From Pezizomycotina sp. ARF18 (Eukaryota; Ascomycota): DNA of 64,000 nt. Below are positions 42,601-57,000 of this stretch, piece by piece. Location of the stretch: the NCBI GenBank assembly GCA_002224055.1, contig AZLU01000008.1, positions 124,001 through 188,000 of the forward strand. The letters run 5' to 3'. Positions within the stretch are counted from its first letter, which is position 1, and the number at the start of each line of letters is the position of its first letter. The notes under the pieces are model-generated. The model ran no database searches. It was not told the DNA's origin and saw nothing but the letters and a program-made list of their open reading frames with translations. Both the position numbers and the translations under genes were made by a program.

Positions 42601-44969
42601 ATATATACGCGGTGATTGATGAAGTATATGCTGAACAAGACATTGATCTATGCTGCAGAATGAATATATAACAAAAGAAGGAAAGTATGAAATATAAAAG
42701 ATGGTGAAGAAAGGATATAGAAATTGTAAGCGAAAAGAAGGGCGGTGATTATATGATAAGAATGTAAGAATGAATTTTGATAATAATAAAAAAAGTTCAA
42801 AAGGAAAGACCGTATCCACAGACGTATGTTAGAGCTCTATTGATAGCTCTTTTCGTAATAGATACACATCGTGCTCTGATAAAACCGTTCCTCCATTGAA
42901 GAAAGAAAACAAAAGGAAGAACGGCCGTAGGATACCCAAGTCGTTTATACATCGCGACACAGTAATATAAGCTATCCAGCGGTAAACGGAACACTTCCTC
43001 TCCGCGAAAAAAAATGTCGTCCCTCCTCTTAAGCTTCGAAAAAATTTCTCCGTTGCGAAGTCCTTTTACTCCCTCGCATACGTCCTACTCATCTCGAAGC
43101 TCTCCGGCGGCATCTGAGACCGTCCGATATCGTCTTCATGCTCATCCGCCGGCGCGGGCGCATACCTTCTCTCCTCCTTCGCCCCCGCCGCCCCCAATAC
43201 TCCGTCCGCCCGCTCGTCCCCGCCCTCCTAACATCCTCCTCATCCTCCATCCTAACCTGCTCCCTCCCTTCATACTCGCCGAAGCTAACGTCCGGATCCC
43301 TGCCCATGCCTTATCCTCCTCCATCTTCCTCAGCACGGGATCACGTCCCCAGCTGCGGATACCGTACGCTCGTCCTTTAAGCCAGGTTTTCGATATCGGG
43401 GGAAGTACTGGCGGTATGCGGCCCAGGCCATTAGGATGCCCAGGAGGGTACCGGAGATTACGTCGAAGGGGTGGTGGCGGCGTCCATTATGCGGGAGATG
43501 GCGATGAGGGCGGCGATGAGGATGGGGATGAGGACGAGGATCGTCTTCCAGACTTCGCCGCGGGTGTCGAGGACGTGCAGCTTGCCGGAGAGGTAGAGGA
43601 TAGGTAACCCAGGCCTGCGAAGGCGGCTGTTTGTGTATCATTTCATGTTAGCTATACTTTCTCAGGATACTAAGATAAGTGTATAAATAAGAGAAGGAGG
43701 GAGGGAGGACAGGAACATACTGCTGCTATGACCGCTCGGCCAGCTCCTGAAACCATCCCACATGATCGCCGTGCTGGTCTCCGTGCATATAGCGCTCGTA
43801 CTCAACCCGAAAACCGGCGCATCGCGGCTACCTTCCTTCGGCTTGCACCTCGCGATGATATCCGGCCTCGGCTTCCCCGCAGCGTTTTTTAATGCTTGCG
43901 TCACAACCAGCGCTCCGCTAACCGCAAGAAACAATCCTAAACATCCACAGTTCAGTTCCCACAGCCTATCCTTTAGCGTGTGCCCTCTCCACCCGAACGA
44001 TCCGTTTCCGTATATACGCCGGCGGGAGGTTGGGATCCTGGTGGGGATTTGGTGGGAGAATATCCCGTCGACTATGAGCGTCCATATGACGATTACGACG
44101 AGCGGACCGCCGACGGAGATAGCGGCGGCGAGAGGATTGGCACGCGCTCTTTGACGGCGTAAGGGTATTGCAGGGAGTAGTTGTTCAGCGAGAAGTGCTG
44201 GTTGAAGGTTCTACCTTGTCTAGGAGCGTGAAGCCGATCGCGAATGCTCTGTAAGATAACGATTATCGGAGTAAGCGAAAAGCAACACTTATAAGTTCTT
44301 AAAGAGAGCCAAGAGGGAAAAGAGGAACTAGTAAGGGAGTATAGATAAGGCTTACATTATAATAACGTAGTCTAATATGTATCTGTAAGTAAGCGTTAAA
44401 GTTAAGGTTAGTGGTCAATGAGTCTCACTCCCGAAGAAAAGAAAAAAAAAAAAAAAAGATCATAAAATGTTTCAAGGCAATCGGCCAGAGGAGCAACAAA
44501 GAAGTCTTACGATATTATGGCTCGAAATAGTATCTTCCCCATTATGGCGGTATATGGCTAGAAGCCTTCGGACAGGTCGGGATAAGGATGGATTCGTTCG
44601 TGAGATGCGATGATAAAGGGGTTGTGAAGTGGAGAAAATGTTCTTTCAGCTGGTCTAGAACTAGTGCCGCTTTTGTCGAAAGAGGCAATGGAACACGTGA
44701 GGCTCGAGGGAAGCAAAATTGATTCTCTGAATCCCAGAATACGGACAATTAGAGGATGACTGTGGTTATAAGGATACGATCCACGGCTAAGGACTGTCGG
44801 AGTGCGGGGTTACGAATGAATTGATGGCTGATGATGGATGGATGGATGGATGGATGATGGCGATGATCAGTTGTCAATGTCAAAGTGAAGAAGGGAGGAG
44901 AGTTTGAAAGGGAAAAGAACAGACGCTGAGGTTGTATTTGTGAGTTTTGACATCCCACAAGAGAGCTGG

Positions 44970-45006
<37 letters not shown>

Positions 45007-48000
45007 ACCAGCCAAGGGTCCAAGCTAAAAATAAAAGGCAGCCAAAGGAAAAAGAAAGCAAATTTCCCCAAGGCAGCTTCTGTCCAAGTCTCTCCCTATT
45101 TTTCCCTTACCCCTTGCTTTTTTTTTTTGCCTACTTGAACGAGAGCCAGGTAAGGAACCGACGGATAGCAAAAGTCAAGGTCAAAGCCACTGCTAGGATG
45201 ACCAGAAAAAGGGGATAGAAGACCGAGAATAAGACTTTTTAAGGGATAGAAGATAATGAATGGATTATAGCTATTTTTTATGTCACTTGTGAGAATGTGG
45301 GCGGTAGCTTGTTCCAGAAAGAAAAGACCTCTTAAAGGGAATTGGTTACTTCAGCCAAGCCAGGAAGGAACAGGGAAAGGTTATGACAAGAAATCCCAAG
45401 AGATTCCGAGATCCAGAATGTGGCTTTGGTGGAGGTACTTATAAAAGAACCCTTTTGCAGTCAATCCAGAACTGCTTAATAACCAGTTAATACAAAAAGG
45501 AGAAAGTGCAATTACAATTAACGGCCAATTTTCTCTTGAGATACCTATAATGCACAGAAAGCTGAGAAAGCAAAGGATGCGTTAGGCTGCTTTCGTATCG
45601 AGGCGCGTGAAAATTTTTAGTTCTCTCGTCTCAAAAGCGAGAAAGGGTTTCGAGTTCCTATACTTCGAGTTATACTTTCGAAATTCAAGGCACTTGTGTA
45701 ATTACCTCAGTGATAGGAAAACGAACAAAGAAACGTGATAGTGTTTATGGAAATTTTTTGTGGCTATGAGGACGATACATCTCCTTTGCAATTTCTTCAT
45801 CAATTAAAATTTGATCCTTATATTTAGACTGAGTTATAATCACCTTCTCTACATTCAAAATTTTGAAATCCCTCTTTTTTTTTTTTTTTTTTTCAGCTGG
45901 GATCGGCCGGCCGCGTAAGACATGTCACTGATTTATCATGATTGGACCTGAGTAAATAGGGGCTTTGCGAAAACGCTAGCTGGAACAGGCGAAGTTGACA
46001 GGATTGGAATTTGTTTGTAGATTACAAAATGAACCTAGTGCTGCTAAAGAATAATCGAGAGTGTAACTTCCTGAGGGAGCACGGTATACCCATCTTGGTT
46101 CTCCTACTGACTCCAGAGTCCAATCCCCCACGAAAATGGACAAGAAATTTTTTTCTCAGAAATATATCTATAATTAGAACGCACTTGAAGAATCCACTTT
46201 TAAGCTCCCGGATCTTATCGATAAGATATCGAGAACTTGATAGCTTTAAGAATACAGTACAGCCGTTAAGGCTTGGCTACAAATATATCAATTAAATCGT
46301 GCACTTTAGAATAAAAGCGATACTTTTCTTCGCGAGCGAAGGTTCGAAGACGCCGCGGGGGGGGGGATTTTCTTGCATAGCCAATGTCTGGAAATCCGGA
46401 GCCGAAAAATTCCGCTTGCGTATCCAGGATCTAGAGATCTTCTCAGGGTTTGTGCACTTGTGTCACGATCACAGCCCCACACGGCTCCGGATCCATCAAT
46501 CGGGAAGAAGCTCGTATTCGGTATTCCAGAAGCAATGAGACGACAGTAAGCAGATAAAATAAGATCTTAGGGATCGGCTCCGTAATCTGAAGAATATAAT
46601 TCAGTAAACCGACGAATACAAGTGCCATGTAAACAATAATTTAAATAATTTAAGAGATAGTATTGGTGTTTGGGCAGTCTATTCGTGAGCAGGTGAGGTA
46701 GGTCGTTTATTTTCCTAGGTGGTTGGCAGCAACGCTTGTATTTTCTCGGATATAACAAAACGTTCATCACTATTTACTGGACAACACTTCCAAGCCTAAC
46801 CAGAGAACTTACACGCTGGATAAATACTGTCCTCTTTTTTTATATCTATCAAATATATATGATAAGCATTTCTTAATACTATAGGTTTTTTATAGCATGG
46901 CGCACAATTCCTTATCACCAGCCGGTCAACGAACGTGTCGACTATAATTGATTCAAAGGTAAGAATCCGGATCCACAAGAAACATGATATTCTAGTTGGA
47001 GTATATACATAGCAAGAAAGAAAAAAATAAATAAATAAATAAATAAAAAAACAGAATGTAACCGTCTTTTATCGCCGGCCTCTTCCTCCAGGTATCACCA
47101 ATATAGTTTTCCGCTTTCTAACACTAAACAACTCCAACGAAAGAGTATCCTGGCCGTCTTCGATGCGGCGCCGCGCTTCGCGCCGAGATCCTATCTTTCG
47201 CTTTCCGTAATCCCAACGGTGAACGTTTGCGAAGCCCGTTCGAGCCCGAATGTGCTCTTGGCCTTCGTCGCTTCGAAAATCTACCGGCGTTGTATTGGCG
47301 CGCGCCTGAGTGAGTATGTGACCTTGAGGTTTCGGCCGGAGTCTTATCTTCCATAGTTTCTCTTCTTCCTCAACATTTCCGTTTTCTCTCTTTTCCTTTT
47401 CCGTTGACGCAGCATCCATCGCCATGGCATTCTCGAGAGGCTATCACTCGCCACTAGGCCCTTCGACAGAAGCTCTTGGGGACTGAATGTGGGATAAGTG
47501 CTACCGGGAGCCGATACAATAATAGTAGGTATCACTAGAGCTAAAGTACTGCGGGCGAATATCGATGTGAGGTCTCTCGTCGATGGCTTAATCTCCGGCG
47601 TCGGAACGGAACTGTTGTTTGGCGTCTGAGGTGGTGTTATATTCTCGAGTTTCTTGTTAACCCCGTCGAGGTCGACGTCCTTGAATTCCCCGGGCTCGTA
47701 AGGGAAGGGAGGTGTATCGCAAGGGGACATTTTTCTGAAGCGTGCTGATATCGTTGTAATTTGGAAGTGATACAATTTCTTAAGAGAAACCACCAATGTC
47801 TGGGAGACTGAATAAATAAAAGAACGACACCCAGGGTCCATTTTATAACCCGCGCCCCTTTTTTTCGCATGCCGTGTAGAATCATTCAATCGTAGCGCCG
47901 CCCCTCATTGCGCCCCTCATTCTGACTGTTGATGGTCTGTTGAGCCTCCGCGAATTTATAGCCGCCCTCCTTTTTCCCTTCGCTAAGCCTTCGGTTGGAG

Positions 48001-51000
48001 CCATACGAGGCGGAATGATTGCATGATGCACCTTTTGAGTCAAACCCGTGTGTATAACCTATCAACCTCCGAATACCAATAGCTTCTCATGATTTTGTTT
48101 GCTGGAAGTGATTTCGAAATCCACTTTGGCGGCTGGGGAAGACCGATACTTTCGTGGAAACTCCCGCAGCTGCGCATTTGAGAACGGCAAGAAGAAATTT
48201 CGTCCAGTTGGCTTCTTTGAGGCTTTGCTTATTATATTAGGGATTTTCAAGATCAAGGACACGCAAAGACATCTTTTACGTAAATATTCTAGAAATCATA
48301 AAGGTATTGAAGCTCTGGCAATTCTGCATCGGAGCCGCTATATTTGGCGTGGAAAAAGTGGACGTAAAAGATTATACCGAAATTGATATGAACAAGAGGT
48401 CCGACTTAGACCATCTTGGGCGAAAGTTTTATTATTATTGTTCCGTAAAGGACCACGATCGGGAAAACCTTATGGATTTTCCTCTTTTTGACCTTTTGTC
48501 AGAATGCAAAGGATACTTAGTAGCTCTTTAATCTATTACGTGTCAAACAATTAAATAACAAATAATGAAGCTTTGAAGAACGGTAGATGTGTTACGTAAT
48601 GATAGTAGCCAATATAAGCCGGCGTCAGGAGCTCGCAGGATATCAAGAATCTTTTCTGGTATCAGTGTACGATGCTTACCTACCCGATCTTCTGCGCTTA
48701 TCCTCCTCTGACGGACCAACACCTTCTCCCCATTCTATAAATTTCAATTGTCTTCAAATTCGCGATAGTTTATCACCCACAACCTCCTTCCACTCCTTTG
48801 GCGATCCTCTTTCCCCTCGGCGCGACTCTGCTCGTCCCAGAACCAACAGTAATGGGCAATATCATCGCCTCTGCAAGCCGAATGGCGTTTGAAATTATAG
48901 GAGCAACCACTCGAACACGTAAAAGCCGTCCTCTTTCAAATCACTATTGCCTTCCAAGTCCCTCCGCCATTCCGACAGGGGAGTGCACCGCGCGCACTCC
49001 TCTAAAACCTTACCCACCGTAATGCCTTCCTCCCGGAGCATCGCTTGCAGACGAACGGCACGGGAGGCTTAGTATATCTTCCGTCTGACCATTCGGGAAC
49101 GGCTTCCGGAGAATGGATGGCGGTTTCGTTGTGCACCCGTTCCACGATGTGATTAAAGCACCGGTCAAAGAGCAAGCGGGCGACAACGACCTAACCTGGA
49201 CGAAGAGCACGAAGAGGAGCAGAGTTTGAGGAAACCCCAGAAGCCTGTTCAACTTGATTTTCGCCATCACTATAGCACCAGGGGTAAATTCAAGCCTGCC
49301 ACTACCGTGAGTCAAAATCCTCCTTCCGGTAAAGAGCCAAACTTCGAGGAAGATGTGTACCATGAAGGGCGGTATTTCGAGACCAAGTCTTGAGGAGCGC
49401 CGAACTTTGAGGGAGGGACGTATTATGAAGGTCCTATCTGGAAGCCACGTCTTGAGGAAGTTCCGAAGTTTGAAGAAAGAGCCATGATTAGGGAGCCAAG
49501 TCTTAGGGAGGCGCCAAATCTCGAAGGACGACCGAAGTCGGACAGCGAAATATCGAGAAACCAGTCTCAGGGATATGCCAAACTTCAAGGAGAGCCAAAG
49601 TCCGCCTCTACCTTATTGCTCAGCGAAGACACTCCTCTGAGCTTCGATAAAACCAAGTTCGAGGAATTTTAATTAGACGATAGCGCTTCAATTCGTCCTT
49701 ATGACAATAAAATAGGAATTAAGGCGATGAAAAAAACCCAATCAACGTTAACAAGACTAAATCTGAAGAAATCCCATTAGAAGGTGGAAGCTTTATTCGT
49801 CTTTACGAAAATAATGCGGAGGCAAGCAGTAGGATATTTTAAGATACGACGAAGATTAATTTCTACCACGTGCGTTCAGCTAGTTAGCTGACTACACTCT
49901 TCAGTCTATAAGTGCTGGCTCTGGGTTAAACATGTTATATGATATGCGCTAGACTTAAACCGCTATAGATAGATACTTTCTGCCCTTTGCCATGTTCTAG
50001 ACAGAATACGCTTGTAACCGAGTATGGAGCGATCGGTAGTTACCTATTTATACAAAAGTAAAGAGTAATAGATCAATCTAACCTATATTTTCTAATTCAT
50101 GAAACGGCCATCATTTCCCCTGCGAAGCAAAGACCAGGACCAAAGATTTCATCATCCCAAGGTAGGTACAATTATACTTAAATAACGCCCTGAGTCAATT
50201 GCCAAACGATTGAGTCAAGAACAAAGTCCGACGAACTTAGCCGCTTATTTCGCCCTGACTCGCCAGCCAAAGGCCAGACCCAACTTTCTTGTCAATATTT
50301 AGTTGTGTAAACCTTTTACCAGGCGGAATTTTGAAAGCTTCGACATCATCGGGGAACGTGTTAGCCAACCACTTGTCGTACGCTTTCAATTTCCCTTTTT
50401 TGTCAAATTCGCCTTTTTCATAGAGCTGTTGAACCTCACGGGCAAGGTTGCCGTTTGGTTCTTGGTCGAATGCTGTCATCAGGAGTTTGCGCCATTTCTT
50501 CCGATCTTCCGCGTCAAATCCCTCCGGCGCTGCGGGCAAAGCGCGAAGCTCTTGCGCTGTCTTGCCGTTGCCGTCTGTCACTTCCACCGTCAACGTCGGC
50601 GTGCTTACTCCGTCCGTAGGTTTTGCCTTCTCTTCCGTCTTTGTCTGCTCTTTAGTCTTTGTTTTATCATCAGCAGGTGGAGGATTAGCAGGCTTTGCCG
50701 CATCTACATTATTTGCTTTCCCGAGGATTTTTTGGCCCTGCTTATGCGATTAGTGCTCTGTACTACGATGTCATAAATGAAACGTCTTTCAATATGTATC
50801 TCGCATGCGGATTTATACCTCTTCGGACAACGACATGTAATATTGAAGCGTCGTTCCATCAGCTACACGTGTCTTTTCGTCAACGGTGAAGAATAGCATC
50901 GGGGAGCTTTTCGTAACAAATGTCAGTTATGCCCAGATCCCGTATCCAGCTGCTGAAGCTATGCCACCTATTGAGACCTGGAACCTACATTTTGCATTTC

Positions 51001-54000
51001 TCGCGGATAGCGCTCAGCAAAAATTTCGAAGGATCGCCGTTCTCTAAGTCAGAACTCGGAAACGACGTATAAGTCTGATCAACAGCTTTGCCAATGACAG
51101 CGATTTGAAAGGTTGGAACTGTCATCTTTGGCCTGGGGCTGTGAAACTTGGATGGTTCGTGTGAATTCAATATATATAATTGGGAATCAGAGATTTATCG
51201 TCGAGTCTAAATGATATATCAGTGAGAAGGGAGTTTGGTGTCGGTTCCCAGAATGTGTTTCTAGGAAGGGGAATCTTGGTCTTCTTATAGACGGTTGAAT
51301 TTCAAGACTGGAGATGTAGGCTGCAAGCACTGGTACAGATAACACTTCTCCAACGAAAAAAAAAAAAAAAAAAGAATACAATCTTATTAACTTATTCGCC
51401 TATAATCAGAATGCATCTACAAGCTGAAAAGCCTATATTATCTTGGATGGAGCAAGAGGTGCAAGGATACTTTCTTTCGGTCTTCCTAGTCCTTCCTTCG
51501 CCATCCTTCACAAGTGAATTGCACTATTTCATTTCTGGATGGGTGGTACCGGATGTCACGAGGCAATAAAACGAACAGATATAAGTATCCCAGCAATTAC
51601 TGAAGTGCTCTGATGCAAGGAGAAAATCGCCCAAGGGAGAGATAGAAGAATAACTTTTTAGTACCTGTCGGTGATACCGAGGGAGAAAATATACGGCTTC
51701 AGTGTTTATCTGATTGATCGCCCGAAAGTACTTCCTCACTAGAATATCAAAAGCCTATCTTGCTAATAATGTGGAGCAATGACGATAGAAGATAATATCC
51801 CTCAACTACCAAGGTCAAAATGCCGATCAAGCAGTTTGACAATTCGGAAGCCAAGATGACCGCCGCTATCACAGCTATGGTCACTCTTGAGAAGCTGTTC
51901 TCGGATCAAGCGGGATGTTCGAGAAGATCAGCACTTTTATCGGAGGATTGAAAGCCGGGGTGGGTCCGAGTCCTGGCAAGCCGCCAGGTCTATATCACTC
52001 CTGCATCGGCGACGCTACCAAGAATCTCAAAGCTGTGATTCCCTTTTTGCCCCACGAAGAAATTTTATTACCCGAGGAAATGTTAGACTGACTTTGCGCC
52101 GTCTCCGTAAACAGCTTAAGGACCTTGCCCAGTAGTTTAGCACAAGTATTGTTGAAACCAAAGATTTATAACAGTAGCATTATTGTTTTGGGGTTCGAAG
52201 AAATACGCCCTAACATGAGAAATAATAAATAGAAACCGAAGAGGGCGTCAGACTTCTTTACCATGGTCCGATCCAAGATATCAGCAGAGATATAAGTGGA
52301 AAGTATGATTAATCGAGAAATCTATATACGCTTGGAAAGAATTAAGGGATTTGTATCATAAGATACATGATTGGCTGTAGTATAAACGAAATGAAAATTC
52401 AAGCGGTGGAAGAAAATTTATAATGTAAAATGAGTTTTTAAGCTCATTTGTATATTGCGATGGTGACCAACATTGAATTATCAAATCTACGCATTTGTGT
52501 TCGTTGCTCCAAACAAGAAAGAACAACAGGATGCGAAACCCACAAACATTAGAAAATGTTTTTAACAGGCGAATTATTTATCCTAGAGACTCCTTGCTTG
52601 GCGCATTTAAATTTGTAAAAGCTATATCGAAGATTCCATCGGTGCATTGAATTCGTATAGCAGGCTCCCGCTAAAATTTGTAATGAAAGGGAAAATCCGA
52701 TACGCGAGATCGGCGAGAGGCTTCTTTATGCGAAGCTCAGGGTCCACCTCACTTCGGTGTGACAACAGGGAAGCCTAGACTTCTTACACATAGCGAAAAT
52801 TAAAAATAAACGAAACGAAACAGAACGTATAATGCTGTCAAAATGAAATGAATAACCCCGTAATCTGACTTTTCGCAATTTCTCGTGAGCATCGGCGCTT
52901 ATAGGGTTGTCTAGATCGGGAACTTATTTGGAAGGAAGACCACCGTCAATCGCGAAAAAGCAGAAATCCAACGCCAAGCATGTGTAACCAAGAATATCAG
53001 AATATCTGCGCGATCAGTTAGTTGTTTCCATAGATCTTCTTAGTGTATATCAAAGAAGATCTGGATGAACGAAGTTCATGAGAATATTAGAAATGAGTAC
53101 TCATACGGCGCCGCAATGCTATTGCCTAGCGATTGAATTATCACAGTCGATCTACGTCTCTGTGATTATAAAATTAATAGTTGTTTCCACCATTCAATCA
53201 ACTCGAATAATTAGTTTCGTACTCCTACAGCTTAGAGAATTTAACTATAGTCGTTCCTTTCAAGATTTTTTCTATTGTTGCATTCATTCATTCGTCCATT
53301 CATTCGTTCGTTAGCGCGTTCATCCTTTCTTTACTTTCATTTCACTCCGTTATATCTTGAGCAGTAAACCACCTTGCATTTCACATCTACACCGACTCCC
53401 TCAAGCAAGATGAAGTCTACCGAGTTTTCTCAAGCTTATCTACCCACTCGCATCCCTCCTTGCCAAACACTTACGCCCTCCACAACCCGGCGGCGGAACA
53501 TGGACGTCGACGATGATGAAGTCTCCACACCCGCCCCTCCAACGCCGCCGCTAACGCAATTCCCCGCCGGCTTCCAATTCACCAAGCTCCGGACTCCCGA
53601 GTTCGACAGCACCTGCTCGAGCTCCCAGCGGCAGCTCATCACGACGTGGTTCACGCAAGCGCTCAAGATGGTACAATACGTCGTTGATAACACCGCTACT
53701 ACACGTCAGGGATGCCCTTTACTACCTTCATGGACGCAACCGGCGAGGAAGGCTATTTTAACGATGTTATGGAGGTGTTTAAGCATATGGAAAGGGACCT
53801 AGCGCAGGGATCCGTGGAGGAGAAGTTATTAAGATTTCTTGTGGGAATGATGAAGGGTGTAGCGGGAAGACGTAAGTATATTGTTTCCCTCTCTACCATT
53901 TACTTACTTTGTATTACACCTACCGTGCAGGTAAACTAACGACTTGTATGATACCCAGTCTCGCATTCGCTACGCATCCAAACACTCCATCCACTTCTGC

Positions 54001-57000
54001 CCGCTCTCCCTGCCCTCGTGGACAAACAGCATAAAAGAACTCTTCGGGTACAAAAACCCGTCACCGCCGGACTTCGACTCCTTCCGTTGTACCGCACAAT
54101 CATCCTCTTCCTCTGCTTCCTCCTCCTCCTCACCATCCACCGGCGTCACCGCCACAAACACAAACACCAACGGCCTAAAATTCGACTTCAAAGCCTCCGG
54201 CATGGACCCAAACCAGATCGAATCCATCTACGAGCTTCCCTCCGCGCCGTCGTCCACGAGCTCTCGCACCTGTACAAGTTCGACGGCAACGGCTTCATAA
54301 CCGACTGCTTCTACGGCGCGTACGCCTCCGAATTCATGGCGCGGTACCGACAAGTCGCGTCCACCGCGAACGCGGACAGCTACGCCTGGTTCGCCGTCGC
54401 GAACTACGTCAGTAACCTCTGTCCGGGCGATGACACGCCCGCGACGCTCCTACGAACCGTAGAGACGATGGCGAGGGTTTAAGGACGCGTGGCAGGAGTT
54501 CCAGGATAACGCGGTGGAGTGGCGAGGTTGCAGAAGCTGGCTGTTGACGGGATAAGGGCGCGGAGGCGCGGCAGAAAGTGCTGAAGGGGATTGGGATAGT
54601 TATAGGGTTGGGGTGTGTAATTTGAACCCGAGGGGTCAGACGCTGACGTGGGCTATGATCGAGCGGGAGATGGGGAAGAGACGGACGTCGGGCCGGCGAT
54701 ACCGCAGAAGTTGAAGAACGTTGCGAATGGGAGTAGCATGTCCATTTCTTACTAAGTAAACCTTTCTTAATTGATGAAAGTCATGGGGGGAGAGTATTGC
54801 TTTCCTGATCCGCCTACCTACTTCGCTTCGTTCGTCGTCGACGATATCTTAAGCTTAAGCTCGTCTTTATTATTCATTTTTTTTTTCTTCTTTCTCCTTC
54901 ATCTGCTCCTCGCCTTGCCTTCTTAATCCTACTCAAATATACCTAGCATCCTTATTAGACCTAGTCTCGGACCCTCCAAAGGAGATTAGACCTAATAATA
55001 TATTATCTCTTTATAATAATACTTATATTGCTTGCACTATAGTTGATTACGTCATTTCCCATCTCGTCTCGTAAAAAAAAAAAAAAGAAAAAAAAGGGAA
55101 ACGAGAATAAAACTAGGAATTTAATCGTGAGAAGGCTGGAAAGCTGTAGTCTCGTAGACCCTCCACCGCGCGCTCGGAAATTTATTTGCTTCGGAACGCA
55201 GGCGGAGGCCGTGCCCCACAGCTGCCCAGATCAAAACTTGCACCCGAAACCGGGCTCCAAGTCAAATCGGGTCACACATGGAATGAGCCGATCACGTGAG
55301 ACTTATTAGATGAACTATTGTTGCCTTTTTACGGTCTATATAAGCAATGCGAATCGATACTTCCCGCTTCCAAGTGCTTATAGCACTTGAAGTAATGTAG
55401 CAAAGTCAAACAAAAGTCGTACACGAATGTAACCTTAAGCAGGTCACGTTATCTAAGAAAGCCTTGCACGAATATACTTTAAAGGTATCCTTTTTTTTGG
55501 CCCTTGAAAAAGTGAAAAGAACACAAGGGAACCAAGCTTCCTCATTCGCATATATGTATTTCCAGCTAGTTCTATGTCCCTCGGATCTAAGATACCGAAC
55601 AGAAAATTAAACGTAGCTTAAGCAATGGCCCCTGCATGACAATAGCCAAGGGGGCTGAAAAAAAAAAAAAAAAAAAAAGGTTGACGTATGCAGGCGACCG
55701 GCACCCCATCTAGCCACTCTCTAACCCTTTCATCATTTCTCCCAGCCTCCGGTAAGTTACATCTCGTTAAAAAAAAATAAAAAAAAAAAAATTAGAATAA
55801 ATATATATATATTAATTTCACGGCTGAAATGAAAGCGAGTCGTTTACGAAATCTCAGAGCCGCAGAAACGGGAGCGTTGAACTGCGGATTTTTTACATGG
55901 GTTGTTTAGATTTAGCCAATCGGGAATGGGAGCGGGTGTCACTAAGCGGGTTTTCGTTTTTGTAATATATCGTTCAGTTACGGGGCTGACGGGCTGAATG
56001 GAAGAAGGAAGAAAGAACGAGAGAAAAGGATTTTTTTTTTAAGCCATGGAGAGTGCCGTTTACCGAGGAGCCGGATCCGTTGGGACGATCTGCGAGAGGG
56101 CTGATAGGTCCTGTATACAGCCGTTTACAGGGTAGACAGGGAGGCGCGAGACGTGATTACGGGATGGTAGAAACAAAGAAGATATTTCTAGATTCTTCCC
56201 TGTAAATGATTTTTCTTCAGCCACTTATATTAGATTAGACTCACCCTTCGAGACTTTGTCACATAGAAAAAAAAAAATGCCGATGGGTGCTAGCGTCTTT
56301 GTACCAGGTAACAGCAGTAGTTCCAGACAAAACACGTTTTTCTTTTGTGACCCACACTTCCGGACAGCCCAGCTTTTTTCTTTCTTTCTTTTCGATTTGA
56401 AGAGGTGGTTCATGCATGGAGGAATTTGCTTTGCAATCGGACAGGCTTGAGGGCCATCGGGGGTTCGTTTAAGTGACAGAAAGAAAAGAATCAACAACGA
56501 TCGATTATTTTCTACGTTCTTGCATTGCAGCATGCATGAAGGAAAGTGGACCATTTAGAAGCCTTTTTTTTTTCTTTCTTGCTACTTACCCCAGAAAGTC
56601 ACCCTTGCCCGTGGGCTAAATGCAGGTGTAGAGGAAGTACCGTGAGAAATTCTAACCACCTTATAGATACCGGCGGCTGACCCGCCTGCAGCGGAACATT
56701 CGAGGGGGTCCGCTCCTTTTCTTTTCTTCATATACGGCTACAATTTTCTCTTGTACTTTGGAACTTATTTGCTACCTATATTTTTCTCACTGCGAGATAT
56801 ATCAGCCCTGAGTATGAGGCTGGTCCTTGCCGAAAAAAAAATCTTTTTTTTACTCTTAAAATCTTTGAAAACTTTTTTCTTTCCTTCGGTTAATTCCCAA
56901 AATTTTTTTTGTTAGTTTCGGAACAGGACCGGCTAAAGTTATTTTTGCAGGCTTTTTTTTATACTTTTGCGCTGTTTGCTAGACCTATATCGTGAAAATC